From NCBI GenBank assembly GCA_037576195.1, contig CM075103.1, forward strand, positions 8,804,001 to 8,868,000: a DNA stretch of 64,000 nucleotides, written 5' to 3'. This document shows positions 23,225 through 34,655 of this stretch, in pieces (the stretch's first letter is position 1; each line of letters opens with the position of its first letter). Under the pieces are notes generated by a model. It did no database searches. It had not been told where the DNA came from and was given only the letters and a program-made list of their open reading frames with translations. The DNA is from Phytoseiulus persimilis (taxonomy: Eukaryota > Arthropoda > Arachnida > Mesostigmata > Phytoseiidae). A program made the translations under genes and the position numbers.

Positions 23225-23671
23225 CATTCTACTATTCGGGCCGATGTCCATCGAGGCAGTGAGCGGTGACGGTCGCATCACTGTTCGCGACGCTTTTTGC
23301 GGTTGTGGAACCGCGGTCTGGAACATGTCTTCGTAGGTAATTCCGAGGTCAATCTGACCATATATTTCGACTATGGAGGTGCTTCCGGGATCGAGCTGAC
23401 CGTACTTTTCGGAGTCTAAGGAGGTGATTCCGAGGTCCATCCGACCAGACTCGTCGGGTGGATGGCGGTGATCCAAGAGTCGATCTGACCATACTTCACG
23501 GGGTCAGTGGAGGTAAATGTCTACGATAGTCCACTACACTGTTCACGGGAGCCTAGAAGACCGGCTACGATCGCGAGCTACAAGGGGAGCTTCAGAAACA
23601 CCCGAAAGAACAGTCGGATCCGAAAAGCTCACACGTCATGCACGAGAAAGCCGCCAGAAACATCGGAGAAA
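23225..23671. repeat. Linker shared with 37,238-37,692
   Basis: This segment joins the two duplication copies. It aligns with 37,238-37,692 from CTTCCATTCTACTATTCGGG to AACATCGGAGAAAA. It contains degenerate 45-bp-satellite monomers (ATTCCGAGGTCAATCTGACC). Its right edge is the duplication junction at 23,671/23,672. Confidence 0.85.
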
Positions 23672-26231
23672 ATCTCATCTCCTCTATGCCAGATCGCGTG
23701 TTCCACGTCATATCGAGAAAGGGGAAACAGATAAACTATTGAGATGCCTTTGATGTGTCTTCCGATCAGATAGAGTAATCGAAAATCGATTTGATTCTAA
23801 AAGCGTGGTTTCCTGGAACTCTCCGATAATATTGGAAGGGTTGGACTATTTTCTACAATGATGTACCAAGTTGTTCCGCAAAGATTCAGGCTCATCAGGG
23901 ATTCCTCGCCCCGTAAGAAAAAGCTGAGGACGCTCCTAACTATCAGTTAGGAAACCTTGCCTGGGTCGAGCTCCAGGCGAGACGAGAACCGAATGAGAAG
24001 TTGCTTGGCTCGTGGAAGTCCAGTAGTGTACTAGTCATTCCACCTGCCAAGAGAGAAATGATCATCTCAGAATACAAAGGCAACAACTTTATCTAGAGAG
24101 TCAATTACCAGGGTTTGGCGTAGTCTCTTAGGAATCAGAGACCGACTTGTTTCCGACCGAGGCTGACCTCTCCGCTAAGGGAGTGACTTCGAGTACTGAA
24201 CACAAGTGACTCGACAGAAGAGGCAGCGAGATTTTTGCGGGAGGAGGACATCCTCACCGCGGGTCAGGCGAGGACATCGAAGTTCGGGAAGAAACCGTTC
24301 TTCACGAGGAATCAGAAAGGAGGATGGTAGAAGTGCGGTGGGAGGCCACGCAAATCCGACAAAAAACGCACAGCTCACCATGCCCGCGCTCAGGTATCCA
24401 ATGTACATTGTACACATGAAGATGTGCACGTAACGGAACGGTTGAGGAACATATCGATCATCAATGTCGAAAATCACCGCGAGGATAGCCGCTGATCGGT
24501 CGAACGCGAATGCCGCGAAACCTCGCGGACCTGTACCTACGAGAATCTGTTTCCGAGAGCTCAGGTATTGGAAACACTCCGGGTTCTTGATGCCGTCCAA
24601 CGAATGGAGCGCGAATTGAGAGCTCGATCCATTGTCGGCGGAAGGCCACCTTATGATTCCGTTTCGAGACAATGTGTGGCGGTCTGGTCGGGGGTTGGTT
24701 GGAACATCGATGCTGTACAGAACTCCGAAGATCGAGATTGAATTCAGTTTTGTTATGAGGAGCAAGTGATCAGCGGAAACTCGATGATAGGAAAATGATG
24801 ACAACGGCAACCGCGAGGACGCTGATGGAACAGGAGTATTATTAAAACGGAAATACGCTGTTGAGCCGTGAACAGGGGCCACGAAAATCCAGGAGTCCGA
24901 GTCTACGAGTTCAGGTGAGGGAGCTAAATTTCGGATATGGGTTCGAATAGACTTTCTCGGGCTCATTCTGTCCTGACTTATTCTGGCCCACGAAGCTGTG
25001 AGAGTCAGGATATCAGTCTAGTGATTGCTGGAGAAAGAGGCAGAAGCTCGAGAAATACACGCATTTCGAACGAACCGAGAGAAGATACGTGCTAGGGACA
25101 TAAAATTGGATAACATATTATTATCATTGCCAAGTGAATTTCTAGTGTGAATGTAGCGCCTTCATCCGACTGCAGCCGGGCGAATTCAACCTGACAACCA
25201 ATCGTCTCTGTCGTGTTTCGTTTCAAGGGAGATTCGCGAAAAGGGGCGTTTTTTCTTTCCCCAAAATTCAGAGGAAATGTCACCACAAGGGCGGGTGACG
25301 CGGAACCCCTGGAACTCGACCGATGAGGATCCTGCCACTTCACGAAAAACTGGTTCCCAGTAACAAATCGCACACTGAAGTTGCGTACAATTCTCGCATT
25401 CAATGGATCAGACATTTTCCGATCGATTTTCTTTGTTTTCTGGGAGGTGGGAGTTTTTTGTATGTTGTTTCCATACGGGCCTGTTGTGCCAGATGGACAC
25501 CTCTCCGAAACACACCGAGCGAGCTCAACTCCACCGCCAATAGGGAACTAGTGAGCACTCCGGAAAAGAGAAGCGAAAAATCGCTTCCTGTATATCTGCT
25601 TTCAAAATGAAACAAAAATTCTCGGAGACAATTCAATCGATTCGCCAGAGAAAATTCCAGAATCCGCCAACTGCTCGAATTATCTGACCTAACTTAACCG
25701 CCGTCTGAATCGCGAGTACCGATGGTATTCGGAAAAACATAGCTCTGAATGCTGAAGTCACTTCTCCAGTCATCAATCGGTTTTTGAACACTTGGGAAAG
25801 CACAACAGAAGCCATTCGGTCGCAGCAGCCGGTTCACATTGAAACTCTTAACGGTCGCACCTCCACACGGTTACGGCGTCAAGGTAAAGGAATACGAGAG
25901 TTTCCGGCCTGAGGCTCTTCATCCTCCGACGGAAGCGTTTTCCGCTAGCATGAAGTGAACTGGAAATGATGAGGATCTTGGGTTTCAGCACGAAGAATTG
26001 CTGAATTGTGACTCGCTTCTACCTGGTTCTACTTGTGTTCCGTGGTTCGCGTTGTTCGTTTCACGATCCCGCGTTCTCTGGCTCCCGGGCTTCAATAGAA
26101 GGAGGTGCCTCTGATCTCGGAGGCTCGTGTCGCATATTCACATAGTTTCCATTCGATAGATTCTTCCGTGAAGAAAAAAAGCTCTTGGTCTGAGCCTCCT
26201 CGTTCGTATCGAAGTTCCGAAGGTCGGGGTT

Positions 26232-26723
26232 ATGCACAAACCCAGCAAGAGCGCCCATGCTGGCCGGTTGCACGTTGAGATTTTCGAATCAAAGACAATG
26301 AGAGCCATCAAGCGATATAAAATTAGTGGAAGCATCCCGGTGCTGGACCGCAAGATTCATGGTGTTTTCCTTTACTGCGAATACACCGCCCCTGATTCTC
26401 TACGAGCAATCAGGTCAGCGATTCCCACGGTGATCAGTCTCGAGTGTTCATCCGAGGGTGTCTTCAGCGCTGAGAGATCAGGGAATGGTGGTGCTTCGAT
26501 TTTCACCGACAGAATAAAGCCCCCGTTTTCGAAGGGTAGCGGCAAAGAAATCCTGTTCGGGTCTAACGGCTCCGCGTATCGAAACTGTAGCTGTTCGAAG
26601 GCGGTACATACTCATTTGCTGCCTGTTCCCAAGGAACGAAAACAGGGAGCATATCCAAATGTTGCCGATGGAACCTCCCGCTTGCGAACACTCGTATCCA
26701 AGATCATTGAGCCCCCACATTAA
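26232..26723 (+). CDS. Uncharacterised ORF, copy B (163 codons)
   Basis: The uninterrupted counterpart of 15,801-16,304, ending naturally at PPH-stop on TAA. Identity is unknown. The two copies differ by a few bases, including a two-codon change (ESKRIR versus ESKTMR). Confidence 0.25.
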   Translation: MHKPSKSAHAGRLHVEIFESKTMRAIKRYKISGSIPVLDRKIHGVFLYCEYTAPDSLRAIRSAIPTVISLECSSEGVFSAERSGNGGASIFTDRIKPPFSKGSGKEILFGSNGSAYRNCSCSKAVHTHLLPVPKERKQGAYPNVADGTSRLRTLVSKIIEPPH

Positions 26724-27404
26724 TTATATTTGGCTTTGTTGAGACGCGATTCGTCGATACGAACAGAAGGCTTCTTTCGTATGGGATCTCCCACACCGTT
26801 ATTGCGGTTCCAGTGTAAACAGAACCGCATAGCGATTGGCGATGCCCCCGTAACTCTCTCAGTAAGCCTAATTCCGTAGGTAACCCGTCTCAATTCGCAT
26901 ACAGCAAAAAAGAGGGTGGAACCCATTCACTCTCCCACTCACAACCCATATAAGCATCCCCCCACCAGAATGAACTCCTGTTCACCCGTGCACCGAACGA
27001 TCTTCCCACTCGTGCCGTATCAGCGTCCGCGAGGTGAAACCGCCTGTGCACGGAGCTTTTTAGCTGGTGTGCCACTGAAGACGAATTTCCTCTTCAACAC
27101 GTTAGCAGTACCTTCGTTTGTTTCGAGCAACGCCTGCGCATCTTCGGTGAGTTTAACAGGATAATACGCGGTGAACAGCCATTTCGTTATGTCCTTCCCA
27201 CCGTCTCCAAGTCAAATTTCTCATGATATCACCAGCCGACAGTGATACGTTCATCATCCTCGTAACGGATCAATCAGACTTTGATACACCTTCACCAGTT
27301 CATTTTGGAGTAAAACGAATCTCCATTCTTCCAGGCTTCCTGATTGCCTGTTGGGAGATCTCCCTCTGTTCATTTTTCTAGGCCCACATCGAGGCCACAT
27401 CTAG

Positions 27405-28829
27405 ATGGCGGAGGGTCAAAACCCCGATGCGAAGAGGCGACGTATTGATGAGTCGATGGAAGAGGATACGGCCGGATTCCGTGCCGAATCTCCGCACGAT
27501 TGCACGGCAAGTGGTTCCTCCAGAACCGACCGCAGACTATCGAGCTTTTTCTTCATCGAAAGGTTGCTGAGATTTGCAACGAAATCTTGCACTGGAACCG
27601 CACCTACGGACTGCCCCGAGGCTTGCCGTTACTACCGCAGCATGGACGATTCGAGCGTGGCTTGCTCCGAGATGCGTCCAGAAGTGAAAGTCAGCCAAAT
27701 GTTGTCTTTTCACGAGAAACTCGCACTCGTGTATCTCTCTGAGTCCGTCGAGTCTTTTCCCGAAGAAACGGCCTCAGCGTTCGAGCTCCTGGAAGCGTCT
27801 TGGTTCGAAAATGAAAACCCGGATGCGGTGAGGAATCGCACGCCCAGGGGCCCGCGGCTGAAGTATTTCCGGATGGCTCAGAGCATCCGGAACAAGCACG
27901 GAATCTCACGGAAAAATCCCTTCATGCAATGTTTCAACTCATTCGAAGACATCACGAAACTAGAGAAGGCACTTGCGGAGGACGATCCGCTAGAATTCAT
28001 GCTCCAGTGCGTTGCTTTGTCGAAGGATGTGTGGATTGACAACATGTACAGCTGCACAAAGACACACTGGCAGCTGAAGTCTTTCCATCAGGAGATTTCC
28101 CGCATGGGCAGGGAATACCCGGACTGCGTAGACGCATACGCTGCACACTTTGAAGATTTGAGTTCTAGCGGTGAGAACATACCCACGTGGTGCCAGGTGG
28201 AATCCTACCTGAACCTGCCGTTCCCATGTTTCTCACCCGATATAGAAAATTTATTTCACGCGGAAGTTCCTCGAAAGAAGCTGGACGAGGCTCTCAGGAG
28301 AGTGTTGAGCTACCTCCTCCAATGCTTTGGTCCGGAGAAGAAGCGGTGTCTCCTGGAGGGTTATCCCGAGTCGCAAGTCATCACACCAGCTGTGGTAAAC
28401 GCAACCGTTCACGGGCTACGACGGCTGCTTCAGAGAGGCGCCAACTTGGATTTCAGGGAGCCGCAAGAGTTTATTCATCTTGAGCAGTCGTCTCTGGGAG
28501 CGCTCATCGAGCTTGCGGACGTCGTCTCATCGTTCCCGCTGGCGGAACTAGAACCCTACATTTGTTGCCCGCTGACGCGTAAACGATACCGAATTGAATT
28601 CGATAAATTCCGCCCTGCTCGGCTCTCCTGCCTCGCCGCGCGGAGCGTTCGAGTTTCGGCAGAGTGTTCGGAGCTCCCGAGAAAACTACGCTCGTGCCTG
28701 AGGATGCATCAGGACCTGAAATCGCAGCTCGAGAATGAACACCTGCGGATCGCTCTTATAGGGGGAAGGGTTCTGGGTGAGACGTTTCCCATGGATAATC
28801 CCAATTCCGCAGACCCTCCGGCTTCTTAG
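27405..28829 (+). CDS. Intronless SOCS-box-like family protein, member 2 (474 aa)
   Basis: Paralogue of member 1 in duplication copy B, same length with no indels or stops. By hand alignment 13 residues differ: positions 32, 33, 47/48, 71, 83, 85, 124, 145, 237, 247, 347, 424 and 426. Ten of these lie in the first 250 residues, where I count only one silent change. The last 224 residues have three replacements and about twelve silent changes. The NLS-like cluster, core, ankyrin-like part and SOCS-box-like C-terminus are all kept. Within the SOCS-like part I424L and G426R fall beside the conserved proline. The in-frame TAG before ATG, upstream splice signals and AATAAA (28,949) are conserved. 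Maintenance of the frame suggests a functional gene. Confidence 0.85.
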   Translation: MAEGQNPDAKRRRIDESMEEDTAGFRAESPHDCTASGSSRTDRRLSSFFFIERLLRFATKSCTGTAPTDCPEACRYYRSMDDSSVACSEMRPEVKVSQMLSFHEKLALVYLSESVESFPEETASAFELLEASWFENENPDAVRNRTPRGPRLKYFRMAQSIRNKHGISRKNPFMQCFNSFEDITKLEKALAEDDPLEFMLQCVALSKDVWIDNMYSCTKTHWQLKSFHQEISRMGREYPDCVDAYAAHFEDLSSSGENIPTWCQVESYLNLPFPCFSPDIENLFHAEVPRKKLDEALRRVLSYLLQCFGPEKKRCLLEGYPESQVITPAVVNATVHGLRRLLQRGANLDFREPQEFIHLEQSSLGALIELADVVSSFPLAELEPYICCPLTRKRYRIEFDKFRPARLSCLAARSVRVSAECSELPRKLRSCLRMHQDLKSQLENEHLRIALIGGRVLGETFPMDNPNSADPPAS

Positions 28830-28948
28830 GAACGAAGCTCCGTCCGCAAGCACCGGAATTTACGAGATGAACGCTGACGGAAGCTTCGACAAGTCGCTCC
28901 GATTCCGGGAGACTTCGAGCCTGTTGGCTGTAAAGAGGTATATTGTTG

Positions 28949-28954
28949 AATAAA
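28949..28954 (+). terminator. Polyadenylation signal AATAAA, family gene 2
   Basis: Equivalent of the signal at 20,429, about 120 nt after the stop because copy B keeps 13 bp lost in A. Confidence 0.55.
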
Positions 28955-29038
28955 AATGACTCAATGATGAAACATGTAATTCTGAATGCAAACCTCGATT
29001 CGTTCGAGAAAGAACCGTCACGAATATATTGTGTAAAC

Positions 29039-29253
29039 CAGTGGTTCTCAAAGTGGTCGATATCGACCCCTGGGGGTCGATGGCCGATCTCCGGTGTACA
29101 GAGGTGATGCCGGGGTGGATTTAACCATACTTCTTGGCGTCCACGTAGGTAGATCAAGGGGTCGACGGTCGATCCCTCGGGGACGGCAGTTCATAAACTT
29201 CAACGAAATCGCCTAGGGGGTCGATGGGTCATTGGAGGGTTTGAGAACCACTG
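29039..29253. mobile_element. hAT-type MITE, copy B
   Basis: Intact CAGTGGTTCTCAAA / TTTGAGAACCACTG termini, flanked by GTGTAAAC at 29,031-29,038 and 29,254-29,261. Confidence 0.9.
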
Positions 29254-29538
29254 GTGTAAACCAATATAATAGTAGGCCTCATTCCGGTTGTTCCTCTGTG
29301 CATAGCGCGGAGAAAGCGAGAAGAAGAGGAAGCAGATCTTCTCGGAAGGAATCCGTATCCATTTATGCTCGAAGCGGCTTAATTATCGTCTTCTCGTCTA
29401 CTTCCTCCAGTTCATTGTTGGGTAGAATGCGTCATCCGACTTTGCATGTACTATCTAATCATCAGATATCTCCGTTCTCCTTGATCTGCCCCACTAGAGG
29501 AATGACCGGCTTGGACAGATGCGCGGTGGCTCTGGCAA

Positions 29539-30208
29539 GGGAGGTACGCGATGTGTAACACCGGGATTCAGATGAAATGGTGCCCGTTCTGTAGTGGCCC
29601 ATGTTCAAGCCCCACAGTTGGCCGTCCGTCGGAATGGGCTCGCGCTCTTCACGGAAGATTTTGAATTAGGACAGAAGGGGGTTTGTCGGCGTCTCGAGCC
29701 CCACAGTCGCCCCGATCTCTGACTGGCAATCGGGTATTACGACTTTTCAGCTAGTGGACGACTCGCGGGAAACGATAGGATCAACCAGACCCTTTTTTGA
29801 ACTAGAAGTCCAGGACTGCAGAAAAAAGGTTTACCGGCGTTCCGAGCTCGAGAGTCCCTCCATTGACCGGTTATACTGATGTGCGACCTTCTTCTCGGGG
29901 ATGAGCGGCGGATCGGACCATCTCTCAATTTTCATGGGTTTGATCGAGCGTCTGATCGGTCTTATAGTCTTGCGGGGATTGATCTCTGATCAGAACGTCG
30001 CATATTTAGGTGACCAGCCAGAGATCGGGGCGACTGTAGGGCTAAAACCGCCGACAAACCTCTTCCTCTTCCAATTTGAGATCCCCCGTGAAAAGAGAAC
30101 GCGAGCCCATTCGGGACGGCCAACTGTGGGCCTGAACATGAGTCACTAGAGGCTTCAAAACGGGCACCATTTCATCTGAATTCCGGTGTTACACATCGCG
30201 TACCTCCC
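29539..30208. mobile_element. 670-bp foldback element, copy B
   Basis: Identical to 21,019-21,688 throughout, as far as line-by-line comparison shows. Confidence 0.65.
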
Positions 30209-31733
30209 AAGTGAGTGTCGCGCGGCGAAACTCGGTGTCGGACAGAATGAAGCTTCGGCAGTGGCGTACCCAGGGGGCCAAGGGGCCATAGCCCCTTAAG
30301 ACTCTTCGATAATATTGGGAGGTATGGATTCTATTCGACTATAATGGACGGAAGTGTTCTGCGAAGATTCAGTCTTCCCAGGAAATTCCCTCTCACCTCC
30401 AAAAAAGAAATGGGGATAGGCAACAACTCTGTACACAGCGTTAATTCCCAGGGTTGGACGTAGTCTCGTAGAGATCAGAGACCGAGTTGTTTCCAAGCGA
30501 GCCTGACATCTTCGCCAAGGTAGTGACTTGAGTGGTGAGCACAAGTGACTCGACACAAGAGGCAGCGAGGTTCTCGCGGATGGACCACATCCTTATCAAG
30601 GCTCAGGAGAGGACATCGAAGTTCGTGAAGAAGCCGTTCTTCACGAGAAATCAGGAAGGGGATTGTAGAAGAGCGGTGGGAGGCCACCCAAGTCCGACAA
30701 GAATCGCGAAGAATGAAGCGCGAATTGGCAACGCGATACATCCTCGACGGAAGGAACCCGGACCTTATGATGCAGTTTTCAGCCTAAATGTGGCGCTCTG
30801 GTCGCGGGTTGGTTGGGATTGGGCCCTGAATAGCATCGGTGCTTCACAGAACCCCGATGATCGAGATTGAGTTTAGTTTTGTCATGAGAAGCGAGTGATC
30901 AGCCGAAATTCGATTGGAATAGGCGTGTGAATAAAACGAGAATATGCTGTTGAGCTGTGGTCGCCGCGCGAATTCGAGAGGAGTCCGAGTGATTTGAGTC
31001 CATGAACATAGATCATAAACTCTCCCGGTTATTCTCCGGGATCGTAATTGCGCAACCAGGAGCGCTTCTGAGCTATCTGAGGCCTTGACACGGGAATCGT
31101 TATCCGAGAAGCGTTTTCCGTAGGAATAATATGCGGGGTCGTTTGAGCTCCATCTACACTGAATGGTCAACAATCGTCGGCTGGGATGAGGCGAGCGAGA
31201 ACAGCCGTGCAGTCGCACAGTCGAGCTATTTCTGTGTCGAAGTGCTCGTAGTCCGGGTTCGCGAGTAGTTTCTTCTCCTGAGTCTCCCTGTCATTGTCTT
31301 CACAGACTGCGCGGTGATCCCTGAGGACCTTCGGGTTCGGCGAACCCCACCGAGCCCGACCTTGTTTCGTCGCAACTCTTTCATCTGATTCCTCTGCATC
31401 GCCGAGATGGTACGTTCTATGAACATACAGTGGCAGTCAATGTAGTAGAACCAGCCTCATCGATTGGAGCTTATTTTGACGTCCTTTAGCCCATGGCCCT
31501 CCTGAAAATGTCCCGAATGTCGATAACCAGGAGAGCATTTCGCGGAGTAAGAATAGAGAATACCCTTGTATACCAGCTTCAAATTGCTGCAATCACCCTT
31601 TGGAGGAGCGAGCGCTAAAATATTCAATGTGAGCCGGTTGCCACGATCGAATGGCTTCCATTGGCTTGCGCATTCCAAGGTGTTCACAAAACCGATTGAT
31701 GACTGCAGAAGTGATGTCAGCGTTCGGAGCTGT

Positions 31734-32345
31734 GTTTTTTTTTCCGAATACCGTAGGTGCTCGCGATTTACAGGGTGGTTGAATTAGCTCAAATATTTCG
31801 AGCAGTGGGCGGATCCCAGGATTCTCTTCTGCTAATCAATTCGATTGTATCGATTGTTCTTCGTTTGGTTTCTGAAGAAAAATTATGGAAAGGGATTTGT
31901 TTTCGTTCAGAGTGCTCTCCGATTTTCCATCGCCCGTGCAGCTGAGCTCGCCCGGTGTGATGCGGGGGGTGTCCATCTGACGAAAAAAGCCCAGTGTCAC
32001 CAGCATCCCGCTCCCGCCTGGGCGGAACCGACGAGCCAAAACATAGAAAAGTTTTGGGGTTTTTGCCGTGAACCGAGCACCGGTGCTGGAATCGAATTTC
32101 GACGAAGCAACAATCGACTGGAAGATCTCCAGTCAGTTAAATGCGGGAAAGATACGCATTTTCAGTGTGCGATTTGTGATCGAGAACCACTTCTTTGAGG
32201 AGTGACAGAGTCCTCTTCGGTCAAAGCTCAGGAATCCCGCAGCACCGCCCCTGTGGTGATAGACCTCTGAGTTGAAGGGAAAGAAAAAACGCCACTTTTC
32301 GTGAAACTTTTCCTGGAACGGAACGAAAAAAGGCGGAAACGATTG
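31734..32345. repeat. Old inverted copy of the 14,760-15,320 segment
   Basis: The reverse complement of 15,310-14,760 aligns with this stretch in patches: TTTTTCCGAATACC, ATTTCGAGCAGTGGGCGGAT-like, GGTGTCCATCTG, TTTTCAGTGTGCGATTTGT, and GAAAGAAAAAACGCC near the end. Gaps and many substitutions show an older event than the A/B duplication. It abuts the right edge of copy B. Confidence 0.65.
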
Positions 32346-33471
32346 GTTGTCAGCTTGTATTCGCGAGGCTGTGGTCGGATGGAGGAGCTACATTCCCGAA
32401 AATGAGTTCCGGAAAGCCGCCCACTTGACTCGAAATAACAACTGAAAGAAAAAGGGCCGAAGAATCCCGGCTTGATTTGAACACGCTACATCCGTAATGT
32501 ACATCGGAACGGGAGCTGTCAAGTAACCAGGACATTCTTTGGCACATTTCTGAAGTGTTGCGTGCCTGTGTTCGCAGTCTGGGGTAATCATCACGATACA
32601 TGAGCCGAAGTAAAAAATAAAGTCAACACGGAAGACACGCTGAAGTTCGGCTTCGTTCAATCGGCTCGAGATCAGGCACCCGTTGATTTTCCTCTTCTGC
32701 CACTAGGGCACAGCGGATGGGTCTTTTGAGCCAGGTCGTTCACGGGATTGATCTCATTGCTTGGTCCGTATTGGACAGTTCTCAGAAATCCGTTCGTGTA
32801 AGGATACTAGCGATTCCTCCCGAGAACTTGTCCTTATAGTAATTCTCGGATATCGGCGCAAGTATTTGAAGGTGCTTTGTGACCGTGTCCCTTTTTCACG
32901 CTGGCGGTCGAAACAAAAGGCTAATCCTCGGGAGAGTTTGGAAGATTCGCTTCCAGTGACGTCTTAGCTTTTACGGCATGAGACCGAGGGCGAACACATT
33001 CCACCCCTTCTCGGGCCCTTCCACCAACCTACCAGAGTTACAGCACTCATTGAGATTTTGCTACCCTATTCGTCACCGTCGATGCAAGCCACACCTCTCC
33101 GACATTGGATCCCTCAAAGTATCCGGAGGAGAACTTCGGAAAAGGGTCAACGATAAAAATCGACTGCTGTGTGTCGAAGGCCACGCCAGACCGTGTGCGG
33201 GAGACGAGGGTCCCTTTGCGGATTGCAAAATTAGGACAGTGTCATACGCTCGGCGAACAGCTCGTCGAACTGGAGATATCGTCGTACGCCGAGAGCTTGG
33301 AGGAGAGGAACGACAAGGGAATAGGTTCCCTCCGCCCGGACCACAGTGCGGTCGGCAGAAAATGGAACGCATCGCCGAAAGCGTCGGAGAACAACTTTTT
33401 CACGGGATACGGGGTATTTCAACTCAATGAAGACACCATCAGAAACGGTGAAGTTTCACTCCCAGGCAATC
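32346..33471 (+). other. Intergenic; one unassigned ORF (33,105-33,539)
   Basis: A 144-codon plus-strand frame (STIKIDCCVSKATPD near its start, NNFFTGYGVFQLNED later) has no recognised domain and runs into the GGAT microsatellite. It is listed as a possibility only. Confidence 0.2.
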
Positions 33472-33492
33472 TGGATGGATGGATGGATGGAT
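33472..33492. repeat. GGAT microsatellite / LINE 3' tail
   Basis: Five GGAT repeats. On the minus strand they form an ATCC tail following AATAAAT, at the 3' end of the retrotransposon to the right. Confidence 0.6.
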
Positions 33493-34655
33493 ATTTATTG
33501 ATCATCTCCCTCCTATCTTTACATTTCAAGCATATTTAGGGAGACCCTAGTCAAGGGGCAGCGTAGTGGCTGATCCGTGCGGCATTTGTTTCGCTGAATT
33601 CGTTGCTTTGGCGATTGGAGTTCCCCCATTCCTCTAGCGTTTTCTTAGTGTTCAGTATCGTCTTCGGGGTGCTGTCCTTGTGGAGTCCAAGTTTCTTCCG
33701 GGTCTCCTCCTCCATGTTGATTGGCTTCATGCATTGTAGGATCACATGTTCGAGGGTTTCTTCTTCTATGCCCCATTTAAGGCACGTCATTTCGATGTCC
33801 TTGTATTTTGATCGGTATTTTCTGGTCTGTAGACATCCCGCTCTGGGGTTTGCCAGTAGGCGACTGCCTCTGGTGTGGTCGTATATGTGCTCGATGTTTC
33901 CTCGCACTGTTTTGTAGTCTCTGTGTCGCTCGAGAGTTTTTTTCTCTGCCATTCCTCTCCGCCATGTCTCGTCGAGCTTGGCTTTGATGGTTTCGTCTAC
34001 ATACTTTTTGTAGGCTGTCTGTGATACCCGAATGATTCTTCTCGGGAGTTCCCTTATGTACGTGCACCCGAAGGTTTCTTTTAGCTCTAGGCTCCTCTTC
34101 TGTAGTCTGGTTGGTATGTTGGCAATTTTCGTCATTGTGAGAATTGCTCTTGGCCATCTGATCTCGCTCCTTTCGCTGATGCGTGCCAGGTATGTCAGTT
34201 TGCTTTTTACCTCTCTGGCCTCGAAGGTTGATTAGCCTAGTTCTCCGTCTATGAATTCGGTAGCGATGTTAGAGTTTGGTTGTCCCAATGCCCATTTCCC
34301 AGCTTCTCGCTGTATGGTTTCGAGCCTTCTCCTCGTTTTCTGTGTCATCGTCGTGACTGAGTTCGCATGAGTTAGGGCTGGAACCGCTGTGCTCTTCCAC
34401 TGTATTTTCGTGACTTTGAAGCTGTTAAACTTCCAGAGCGATCTGGCGTGCATTTGCTGCATCACCCTTTCCGCTTTGGATTCCCATATTTTCTCCTGCT
34501 CCTCCAGGTGGTTTCGTGCGTTGCATAGGGAGATTCCTAGGTATTTGTATGTATTCAACGTGGGTAGCTCTCTTTTTTGGATCTCGAATTTCCGTTCTGC
34601 ATCCGTGCACTTCGAGAATTCCACTACCGCGCTCTTTCCCGAGTTGAAGTAAGGG
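33472..34655 (-). mobile_element. LINE, 3' part (second family)
   Basis: On the minus strand the post-RT region (FNSGKSAVVEFSKCTD, YKYLGISLCNAR, LTHANSVTTMT) leads into a C-terminal region with CLKWGIEEETLEHVILQC. The order matches the LINE at 3.5-5.6 kb. Stops near 34,230 separate the two ORFs. Its RT half lies at 36,530-36,845, on the other side of the minisatellite insertion. Confidence 0.75.

Larger units (their letters stand above)
23672..31733. repeat. Segmental duplication, copy B
   Basis: Begins abruptly inside the last 70 bp of the Tc3-like element and ends at GTTCGGAGCTGTG before an unrelated T-rich sequence. It lacks the two copy-A insertions and so supplies their empty sites (25,149 and 26,719). 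It carries family gene 2, the hAT-type MITE (29,039-29,253) and the 670-bp foldback (29,539-30,208). Confidence 0.95.

Noticed and set aside
24175-24966. 263-codon minus-strand ORF with hydrophobic segments
   Set aside because: The copy-A counterpart is broken by 10- and 15-bp differences, and the plus-strand frame of repeat R explains conservation better.
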